NCBI GenBank assembly: GCA_910587745.1 | Contig: CAJUNE010000007.1 | Span: forward strand, 1-46,080 | DNA length: 46,080 bases | Reading direction: 5' to 3' | Origin: an uncultured Bacilli bacterium | GTDB lineage: Bacteria > Bacillota_I > Bacilli_A > RF39 > UBA660 | In this document: positions 34,109 to 42,009 of the stretch, in pieces | Layout of the letters: each line of letters begins with the position of its first letter | Numbering within the stretch: the stretch's first letter is position 1 | Program-made: the position numbers and the translations under genes | Notes under the pieces: generated by a model | The model's input: only the letters and a program-made list of their open reading frames with translations | Databases searched by the model: none | Told to the model about the DNA's origin: nothing

Positions 34109-34981
34109 ATGAGATTAAGTAAAGAAGAAAAAAGAAGTCTCCAGTTAAAAATATTAGAAATAATCAAATATATAGATGCTTTTTGTAATGAAAATAATAT
34201 TGAGTATTATATAATATATGGATCATGTTTAGGTGCAGTAAGGCATAAGGGATTTATTCCGTGGGATGATGATATGGATATAGCAATGACAGAAGATAAT
34301 TACTTTAAGTTTATTAAAGCTTTCGAGCAAAGTGGAAATAAAGAAAAGTATTATTTACAAAGACCTGGTAAAGAAAAAGATTATTACTTATCATTTTCAA
34401 AATTAAGAGATATTACAACCACATTAGTTGAAGAAAATAATAAAGATAAAAACATAACCTATGGAGTATATATTGATATTTTTCCTTTAATTGGAGTACC
34501 AAAAAATAAGATTAAAAGAAATATATTAAAAATTAATAGAGCCTTTTTATTATCTGCCAATATAAATGTAATAAATAATAAATTCTTGAAAAGTATATCT
34601 AAAATTATTATTAAATTAATTGGTAAAGAAAGAGTAATCAAATATTGTCAAAAAAATTGCTTTAAATATAAAACAAAAGACTATGATGAGTGGCTTTCGT
34701 TATGTGATGGAGATGGCTTTAATTTAAATTTAAATATGAAAGAAGTATATGGAAAGCCTTTATATGTAGAATTTGAAAATACAATGTTACCAATACCTAG
34801 AAAATATGATGAATATTTAACACACATATATGGAGATTATATGAAAATCCCCTCTGAAAAAGATATAGAAAAAAAAGAGCATACACCATATTATATGAAT
34901 TTAAATTTGCCATATAAAGAATATATAAAGCTTAAAAAATCAAAAAAAGATATGGAGAATATATATAATGATAAAAATTAG
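34109..34981 (+). CDS. licD: LicD family phosphotransferase
   Basis: 290 residues. Hallmark IYGSCLGAVRHKGFIPWDDDMDIAM near residue 40-65 contains the DxD metal site; VYIDIFPLIGVP and PRKYDEYLTHIYGDYM are the other LicD blocks. LicD proteins transfer phosphocholine (or related CMP/CDP-activated groups, and in some clades sugar phosphates) onto surface glycans. With the cytidylyltransferase and importer upstream it completes a plausible uptake-activation-attachment route. AGGTG precedes ATG 34109. Confidence 0.88.
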   Translation: MRLSKEEKRSLQLKILEIIKYIDAFCNENNIEYYIIYGSCLGAVRHKGFIPWDDDMDIAMTEDNYFKFIKAFEQSGNKEKYYLQRPGKEKDYYLSFSKLRDITTTLVEENNKDKNITYGVYIDIFPLIGVPKNKIKRNILKINRAFLLSANINVINNKFLKSISKIIIKLIGKERVIKYCQKNCFKYKTKDYDEWLSLCDGDGFNLNLNMKEVYGKPLYVEFENTMLPIPRKYDEYLTHIYGDYMKIPSEKDIEKKEHTPYYMNLNLPYKEYIKLKKSKKDMENIYNDKN

Positions 34982-35915
34982 TATTATAGTCCCTGTTTGG
35001 AATGTAGAAAAGTATTTAGAAAAATGTTTAGATTCATTAGTTTCACAAACTTTAAAAGAAAAAGAAATAATAGTTATAAATGATGGCAGTCCAGATAATA
35101 GTGAACAAATAATTTTAAAATATCAAAAAAGATATCCTAAAATTATAAAATATATTTATAAAGAAAATGGTGGCCAAGGATCAGCTAGAAATAAAGGCTT
35201 AGATATCGCTAAAGGAGAGTTTATTAGTTTCATTGATTCGGATGATTGGATAGAAAAAGATATGCTAGAAAAGATGTATAATAAAGCAAATGAAGACAAT
35301 AGTGATATTGTTATATGTGATATGGTAGATCATTATCTAAATGAGACAATATATCATGATTGTACAAACTTTAATAGTCCTTATGAAAAAACTCCTTCGG
35401 CAAGCAATAAAATATTTAAGTACTCTTTAATAAATAAAATGAGATTTTTAGAAGATAAATTATGGTATGAAGATATGAATTTCACAACTAAGTTACTACT
35501 AACATCACCTAAAATATCAACCATAAGTGAAGGCTTATATCATTGTCACGCTCATGAAGGTTCAACAATGTTAAATAATAATTCTCTTAAAAACCTAGAT
35601 ATTATAACATGCGTGGAAGATATAAAAGACTATGCCATTAAAAATAATTATTATGATAAAGAAATATTTTCTTTTATTATTTTTCATCATATTTTAGTAA
35701 CAAGTATTAACAGAGTGGCAAAGCAAAAGAATAAAGATAAAAAAAATGTTATTAAAGAATTAACAAAATATTGCAAGAATAATATTGGAGAATATAAAAA
35801 ATATAAATATTATAAAAATATACCTATAAATAGAAAAATTATAGCAAATCTTAACTATTATGGGCTATCCAAAATATCAATTCTATTATTAAATATTAAA
35901 GCAAAATTAAAATGA
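34968..35915 (+). CDS. Glycosyltransferase family 2
   Basis: 315 residues. GT-A core: IIVPVWNVEKYLEKCLDSLVSQTL, VINDGSPDNSE, GGQGSARNKGL, FIDSDDW (DxD). LWYEDMNFTTKLL supplies the catalytic-base ED motif. Inverting sugar transferase using a nucleotide sugar. Overlaps licD by 14 bases; GGAG is 10 bases upstream. Paralogue of the next gene. Confidence 0.92.
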   Translation: MIKISIIVPVWNVEKYLEKCLDSLVSQTLKEKEIIVINDGSPDNSEQIILKYQKRYPKIIKYIYKENGGQGSARNKGLDIAKGEFISFIDSDDWIEKDMLEKMYNKANEDNSDIVICDMVDHYLNETIYHDCTNFNSPYEKTPSASNKIFKYSLINKMRFLEDKLWYEDMNFTTKLLLTSPKISTISEGLYHCHAHEGSTMLNNNSLKNLDIITCVEDIKDYAIKNNYYDKEIFSFIIFHHILVTSINRVAKQKNKDKKNVIKELTKYCKNNIGEYKKYKYYKNIPINRKIIANLNYYGLSKISILLLNIKAKLK

Positions 35916-35930
35916 AAAAAGAGGTTTAAA

Positions 35931-36926
35931 ATGATAAAAGTAAGTATTATAGTTCCAGTATATAATGTAGAGAAGTATATAGATAAATGTTTAAAATCCC
36001 TAGTAAATCAAACATTAAAAGAAATTGAAATTATTGTAATAAATGACGGAAGTCCTGATAATTCTCAAAAGATAATAGATAAATATGTAAAAAAATATCC
36101 TACAAAAGTTAAGTCTTTTATCACAGAAAACGGAGGGCAAGGATCAGCGCGAAATTTTGGCATTCAAAAAGCTCAAGGTGAATACATTTTATATGTTGAC
36201 AGTGATGACTATATTGAATTGAATATGGCAGAATTATTATATAAAGAAGCAAAAAATAAAGATGCAGACATTGTTATATGTGGCAATAATATAATTGAAG
36301 ATGAAACTTATAACTTAATAAAAAGCGAATCATCATATTCATTTAATGATAAAAAAGATAAAATATGTAATTTTATTTTTGGTAAAATGGCTGTATGGAA
36401 TAAAATATATAAAAAAGATTTAATCATTAATAATGACATAAACTTTAGGTCAAGAGTATGGTATGAAGATGTAGATTTTTCTGTTAAAGCATACTTTCAA
36501 GCTTCAAATATTACATATTTAGATATACCTTTATATAATTATCTTTTAAGAGAAGGCTCAACAATGAATAATCAGAATGTAAAAAGAAATCTTGAACTAT
36601 GTGCAAGTTTTGATGAAGTAATTAATTATTGCAAAGAAAAAGATATTTATAATGATAATTATTCGGAAATAGAATTTTTATGTTTATATCACATGTATAT
36701 TTGTGGTATAACAAGAATCATAAACATAAAAGCAAATAGCAAAATAAAGAAAAAAACAATAAAAAAATATAGATTATATATCAAAGATAATTTTAAAGAT
36801 TATAAAAATAATAAATATATTAAATATCTAGACAAAAATAAAAGATTAGTATATAATCTTATTAATTTTAAATGTTATGGATTAATAAAATATATGTTTA
36901 AGATTAAAGAGAGGCTATCAAAATGA
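35931..36926 (+). CDS. Glycosyltransferase family 2 (tandem paralogue)
   Basis: 331 residues, sharing nearly every motif with its neighbour (IIVPVYNVEKYIDKCLKSLV, VINDGSPDNSQ, GGQGSARNFG, YVDSDDY, VWYEDVDFS). Tandem duplication followed by divergence, presumably adding a different sugar or linkage. GAGGTTT lies before the ATG. Overlaps the next gene by 4 bases. Confidence 0.92.
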   Translation: MIKVSIIVPVYNVEKYIDKCLKSLVNQTLKEIEIIVINDGSPDNSQKIIDKYVKKYPTKVKSFITENGGQGSARNFGIQKAQGEYILYVDSDDYIELNMAELLYKEAKNKDADIVICGNNIIEDETYNLIKSESSYSFNDKKDKICNFIFGKMAVWNKIYKKDLIINNDINFRSRVWYEDVDFSVKAYFQASNITYLDIPLYNYLLREGSTMNNQNVKRNLELCASFDEVINYCKEKDIYNDNYSEIEFLCLYHMYICGITRIINIKANSKIKKKTIKKYRLYIKDNFKDYKNNKYIKYLDKNKRLVYNLINFKCYGLIKYMFKIKERLSK

Positions 36927-38359
36927 ATAAAATAAAAGATATTATAAAAAAATATTGGTTATTAATAGTTATAGGTATACAGCCTATAATTGACATTATA
37001 TCATATTTTCAAGTAAAAACAGGAGGAAGTTCTTATACATGGATCATAAGAATATTACTAATATTAATAACATGTATGATATCTTTTATAAAAAGTAAAA
37101 ACAAAAAGAAATTAATCTTGTATCTTTCGCCAATTATAATATTCTTTTTGTTTCACGTTCTTAATTTATATCGAATAAATTCTTTAAGCTTAATAGCGGA
37201 TTTAAAATATTTTATATTCGTATTTCAAACCCCTATACTAGCAGTATTATTAATTGATTATTTTAAAAATAGTAAAGATCAAATAGAATATTCAAAAAAA
37301 GGAATAATTATAAGTGGAATAATATTAACATTAAGCATTTTTATAGCCTTTATTACAAATACATATGAACCAACATATATAACCGCAACACAAAAAATAG
37401 GAATAATAGGATGGTTCTCAAGTGCGAATACAAACAGCATGATTTTATGTGCTGTATTACCATGGGTTTTATATTATTTTTTAACAAAAAAGAATCCATA
37501 CATATATGGTATAATTAGTGGCTTAGGCTTTATTTTATTATACACAAATGGAACAAGATCATGTTATTTAACATTAATTGCGTCATTATTAGTAATAATA
37601 TACATTACAATTACTGATAAAAAAATAGAAAGTAAAAAAACTAAATTTGTCATGACAGTCTTTTTGCTAGTATTATCAATAGTATTATTTAACACTTCAT
37701 TTACTAGTGCCAGAAAGCAAATAGTAAATAATACAAATAATAATTATAATGAAGAGGTTAATAATATAGATAAACCAGAAGATGAACCTAAAGACCCAGC
37801 AGAAAATTTAACACCAGTTATTATTGATTTTTCTGATAAAGAGAAACTTATTAAAATATTAAACACCAGTTATATGTACCGCGATCTTATAAAGTTACAT
37901 GGTGAAAACAAAGTAATAAAAGCATTAGGGAAAAAATTTGCAGTTGCAGATTTATCAGATAATAGACGTGTAAAAATTATTAACGCGCAAATAAATTATG
38001 ATAATTCAGATATGGTAACTAAGTTTTTAGGTTTTGGCTATAGTATAGTAGGGAATCAAGGTTATGATATGGAAAATGATTTACATGCAATATTCTATTA
38101 TTATGGCTATATTGGTTTTACAATATATATATCATATTTATTATATTTTCTTATTAAAATGTTTATTTGTTTTATAAGAAAACCAAAAGTTATATTTGAC
38201 GGAGAGTTTATTATTTTAGGATTCTTATTAGTTTTATTAACATTTGGTGGTGAATATTCAGGAGCATTTTTAAGAAAATCAAATGCCAATATTTACTTAT
38301 CATTTTATTTAGCATACATATATTACAGATGCAGATTCCTAGAAAGAAAAGGAGAATAA
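36923..38359 (+). CDS. O-antigen ligase/polymerase-like membrane protein (Wzy family)
   Basis: 478 residues with about 10-12 membrane segments and a large extracytoplasmic loop (~residues 255-365, hydrophilic, N/D/K/E-rich). YTNGTRSCYLTLIASLLVI resembles the Wzy_C region. Such proteins polymerise flipped repeat units or ligate them to an acceptor. Together with the Wzx flippase it implies Wzx/Wzy-type assembly. Confidence 0.75.
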   Translation: MNKIKDIIKKYWLLIVIGIQPIIDIISYFQVKTGGSSYTWIIRILLILITCMISFIKSKNKKKLILYLSPIIIFFLFHVLNLYRINSLSLIADLKYFIFVFQTPILAVLLIDYFKNSKDQIEYSKKGIIISGIILTLSIFIAFITNTYEPTYITATQKIGIIGWFSSANTNSMILCAVLPWVLYYFLTKKNPYIYGIISGLGFILLYTNGTRSCYLTLIASLLVIIYITITDKKIESKKTKFVMTVFLLVLSIVLFNTSFTSARKQIVNNTNNNYNEEVNNIDKPEDEPKDPAENLTPVIIDFSDKEKLIKILNTSYMYRDLIKLHGENKVIKALGKKFAVADLSDNRRVKIINAQINYDNSDMVTKFLGFGYSIVGNQGYDMENDLHAIFYYYGYIGFTIYISYLLYFLIKMFICFIRKPKVIFDGEFIILGFLLVLLTFGGEYSGAFLRKSNANIYLSFYLAYIYYRCRFLERKGE

Positions 38360-38360
38360 A

Positions 38361-39080
38361 ATGAAAGAATTATTTGACAAAACATATAAAGATAGCAAAG
38401 AAGAATACTTAAAAATGCTAGAAAAAAAATTAAAAACGAATAAAAAAACATTTATAGTAACTGCTAATCCTGAGGCGTTTATGCTATCTGAAAAAAATCA
38501 AGAATATAGAAATATGTTACTTGATAAAAATACAGAAATAGTAGCAGATGGGATAGGTTTAGTTAAAGCAGGTAGAATTTTAGGCTATGTTATTAAAGAA
38601 AGAATTCCAGGGATAGAGATAGCTGAAGAATTATTAAAATACGCTAGTGAACATCAAAAGAAAGTTTATTTATTTGGATCTAAACCGGAAGTCATAGAAA
38701 AAATGGGAAATTTAATAAGAGAAAAGTATTCTGACGCTAAGTTAATAGGAATGCAAGATGGCTATGTAGAAGAGAAAGATAAGGTCTTTAAGGATATAGT
38801 AAAAAAAGAGCCAGACATAATATTAGTCGCATTGGGTATGCCTAAGCAAGAAGAATTAATATATAAATATTTAGATAAATTTAAAAAAGGTATTTTTGTT
38901 GGTGTTGGAGGTTCATTTGATGTAATAAGCGGAACAAAAAAAAGAGCACCTAAAATATTTATAAAAACAAATACAGAATGGCTTTACAGAATTGTAAAAG
39001 AGCCAAAAAGAATAAAACGTTTTTATGACAATAATATTAAATTTATTTTTAAAATATATAAACTAAAGAAAAGCAAATAA
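38361..39080 (+). CDS. tagA: WecG/TagA/CpsF family glycosyltransferase (GT26)
   Basis: 239 residues. TANPEAFMLSEKNQEYRNML, VADGIGLVKAGRI with the catalytic Asp, RIPGIEIAEELL, VYLFGSKPEVIEKM, GMQDGYV, VALGMPKQEELI and FVGVGGSFDVISGTKKRAP are canonical. In teichoic-acid systems TagA adds ManNAc to GlcNAc-PP-undecaprenol, consistent with tagO and wecB in the same region. One base after the Wzy-like gene; a terminator follows. Confidence 0.93.
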   Translation: MKELFDKTYKDSKEEYLKMLEKKLKTNKKTFIVTANPEAFMLSEKNQEYRNMLLDKNTEIVADGIGLVKAGRILGYVIKERIPGIEIAEELLKYASEHQKKVYLFGSKPEVIEKMGNLIREKYSDAKLIGMQDGYVEEKDKVFKDIVKKEPDIILVALGMPKQEELIYKYLDKFKKGIFVGVGGSFDVISGTKKRAPKIFIKTNTEWLYRIVKEPKRIKRFYDNNIKFIFKIYKLKKSK

Positions 39081-39095
39081 AACTTTTCTTTTTTT
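39065..39095 (+). terminator. Terminator of the flippase-tagA operon
   Basis: AAAGAAAAG (39065-39073) pairs with CTTTTCTTT (39083-39091) and runs into T residues; the tagA stop lies in the loop. Confidence 0.75.
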
Positions 39096-39172
39096 GGGAT
39101 TTATATTATACTTAATATATGAAGAAAGTATAAGCGTGTTATTTTTAAAATATAGAAATTAATGAGGTAAGT

Positions 39173-40324
39173 ATGAGAAGAATAGAAGATAAAATATTTC
39201 TAGGGATTTTTATTATAATTTTATTTGGAGGTTTTCTAAAACCAATAATTAAGCCAATAAAGATAAATTATTATGAGAACAGGCCAGCAAATAGCCTTCC
39301 TAGTTTTAGTTTTAGCGCTATATTAAGCAAAAGCTTTCAAGATGAATTTGAAAAAGCATTATCAGACCAAATACCTCTTGCAAGCAAAATGAAAATAACA
39401 GAAAAAACAATATCATTAGGAATGAAAATAATATATGCAAAAACAAATAATAAAAAATATAATAATGTTGGAGCAGGGATTTATTATTTAAAAGGTAACT
39501 TATTATATAGTCCACGTAATTTATCAACAGAGATGAATTATCTAGAAAAAAAGATAAATAATTACAATAAAGTTATAAAAGATATTAAAGATACTAGCTT
39601 TTACTTATATTACATTGAAAAAGATACAGACATAAACTTTGAGAGTAATGAAAAATTAGGAGCTTATGAATATATAGACTCAAACCTTGTTGACAAAATA
39701 AAAAGGTCAGTATTTAAAATTAATGATTTTGATGATTTTAAAAATTATTTTTATAAAACAGACCATCATTGGAATTATAAAGGGTCATATAAAGCATATA
39801 CAGATATAGTAAAATTATTAGAAATAAATGAAAGTCCAATTGAATATAAAGAAGAATTTTGTTTAAATTCCAAAATGAGTGGTACTAAAGCTGGACAATT
39901 AGGAGGAACACTTCTATTAAAAGAAGAGTTCTGTGCCTATAAATATATTATACCAACTCATAAAACGTTTATAAACAACAAAATTGTTTCTAATTATGGA
40001 AACTACATAAACTATTATGAAAACAGAAACTTACCAATATCATATGGGGATTATTATGGTTGGGATAATGGTTTAATAGAATTTGACTATAATAACAACA
40101 AAAAAGAAAATTTATTAATAATTGGAGAATCATATGATAATGCAATCAACGAATTAATATCGACTCATTTTAATAAGACTTATAATGTAGATTTAAGGGC
40201 ATATAAATCAGATATGAACAAAGAATTTAATATAAAAGAGTTTATACAAGAAAATAAAATAGATAAAGTTCTATTAATAGGCAATATCGACTATTTTACT
40301 TTAGAGACTTTTATGATTAGTTAG
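39173..40324 (+). CDS. DHHW-motif SGNH-like protein (AlgX/AlgJ-type partner of MBOAT)
   Basis: 383 residues. One N-terminal membrane segment (~9-24), then an extracytoplasmic domain. YKTDHHWNYKGSYKAY is the defining motif, and LLIIGESYDNAINELIS is the serine block. In alginate-type systems such proteins complete O-acetylation with a membrane-bound O-acyltransferase, which is the next gene (12 bases away). GAGG lies 5-6 bases before the ATG. Confidence 0.85.
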   Translation: MRRIEDKIFLGIFIIILFGGFLKPIIKPIKINYYENRPANSLPSFSFSAILSKSFQDEFEKALSDQIPLASKMKITEKTISLGMKIIYAKTNNKKYNNVGAGIYYLKGNLLYSPRNLSTEMNYLEKKINNYNKVIKDIKDTSFYLYYIEKDTDINFESNEKLGAYEYIDSNLVDKIKRSVFKINDFDDFKNYFYKTDHHWNYKGSYKAYTDIVKLLEINESPIEYKEEFCLNSKMSGTKAGQLGGTLLLKEEFCAYKYIIPTHKTFINNKIVSNYGNYINYYENRNLPISYGDYYGWDNGLIEFDYNNNKKENLLIIGESYDNAINELISTHFNKTYNVDLRAYKSDMNKEFNIKEFIQENKIDKVLLIGNIDYFTLETFMIS

Positions 40325-40336
40325 GAGAAATAAAAA

Positions 40337-41761
40337 ATGCTTTTTAGTAGTTTAACATTTATTTTTTACTTTTTAACAACTTGTTTAATATGTTATTTTA
40401 TAATACCGAAAAGATATAAAAAGATAAAAAATTTTATTCTGTTAGTATTTTCTTTATTTTTCTATTCTTGGGGAGAACCAAAGTATATTTTAGTAATGTT
40501 AATGACTATATTAATAAGTTATATTTTTGGTTTATTAATCAACTATTACAATGAAAAGAAAAATAATAAAATTAAATTAATGTTATTTATAATTTCTATA
40601 ATATTAATATTATCTAGTTTATTTTATTTCAAATATATAAATTTCTTTATCGAAAATATAAATAATATATTTAATACACATATAAATAAACAAAATATTA
40701 TATTACCGATAGGAATAAGTTTTTATACCTTTCAAATACTATCATATATCATTGATTTATATAGAGGTAAAATTAAAGTGCAGAAAAATTTATTAGAATT
40801 ATCATTATACATCTCATTCTTTCCACAGTTAATAGCTGGACCAATAGTCACCTATAAAACAATAGAAAAACAACTATGTGAAAGAAAAGAAAGTTTTGAT
40901 AAAATTATTACAGGAATAGAAAGATTTATTATTGGTTTAGGGAAAAAAATAATAATAGCCAATAATATGGCTATTATTGCAGATAGTGTATTTAATAACA
41001 TAATATTAGAGCAACTACCTAGTGGAATATTAGTTTTAGGTGTATTAGCTTATACTTTTCAAATATATTTTGATTTTAGTGGATATAGTGATATGGCTAT
41101 AGGATTAGGTAAAATATTTGGTTTTGAATTTTTAGAAAATTTTAATTATCCTTATATATCAAAAAGTATTACAGAATTTTGGAAAAGATGGCATATAAGT
41201 TTAACAACTTTCTTTAGAGAATATTTGTATATACCATTAGGAGGTAATAGAGTAAAAAAATCAAGATGGATATTTAATATGCTAATAGTATGGGTATTAA
41301 CAGGATTTTGGCATGGAGCAGCTTGGACTTTTATTATCTGGGGATTATATTATTTTGCATTGCTAATACTTGAGAAAACAATCTTAAAAAATATACTAAT
41401 CAAAATACCAAATTTATTAAGGGTTATATTAACATTTACTCTAATAAACATTGGCTGGATAATTTTTAGAGCAAATAGTATATATGACATATTTATTATC
41501 ATAAAAAATATATTTTATAATCCAAATTCAATATCATACACAGAGTTTATAAATAATAACATTGATATTATATCAGCACTTCCTTATATAATATTTGCTA
41601 TTATATTTAGTACTAAAATAATGTTAAAAATAAATATAAAATTAGAAGATAATAGATTATATAATATATTAAAAAAATCAGCAATAATAATTATATTCGT
41701 AATGTGTATTTGCTTTTTAGTAAGTTCACAATATAATCCATTTATTTATTTTAGATTTTAA
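40337..41761 (+). CDS. Membrane-bound O-acyltransferase (MBOAT, AlgI-like)
   Basis: 474 residues, about 10 membrane segments. SFFPQLIAGPIV, FQIYFDFSGYSDMAIGLG, FWKRWHISLTTFFREYLYIPLGG and GFWHGAAWTFIIWG (catalytic His) are the standard motifs. Moves acetyl groups across the membrane and onto a surface glycan or teichoic polymer together with the DHHW protein. AGGAG is upstream of the ATG. Confidence 0.95.
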   Translation: MLFSSLTFIFYFLTTCLICYFIIPKRYKKIKNFILLVFSLFFYSWGEPKYILVMLMTILISYIFGLLINYYNEKKNNKIKLMLFIISIILILSSLFYFKYINFFIENINNIFNTHINKQNIILPIGISFYTFQILSYIIDLYRGKIKVQKNLLELSLYISFFPQLIAGPIVTYKTIEKQLCERKESFDKIITGIERFIIGLGKKIIIANNMAIIADSVFNNIILEQLPSGILVLGVLAYTFQIYFDFSGYSDMAIGLGKIFGFEFLENFNYPYISKSITEFWKRWHISLTTFFREYLYIPLGGNRVKKSRWIFNMLIVWVLTGFWHGAAWTFIIWGLYYFALLILEKTILKNILIKIPNLLRVILTFTLINIGWIIFRANSIYDIFIIIKNIFYNPNSISYTEFINNNIDIISALPYIIFAIIFSTKIMLKINIKLEDNRLYNILKKSAIIIIFVMCICFLVSSQYNPFIYFRF

Positions 41762-42009
41762 AAAATTAAGTTAATTAAAAAGAGACAATAAACATAATGC
41801 TAATTATATTTTCTTTTGTGTTCCTAATGTTCTCCACATTATATACGTACTAATTGATTTAAGAGCAATAATTATACCAAAATTTACATTATTATACTTT
41901 ATAAAAATAACAATATTATTAAAATAAATAAACATTAAAAGTTTGGCTTTAAAATAGTATTTTATTAAACCTAAAAAATGAATTTATAAAGAAAGGATTT
42001 TACCAGAAG

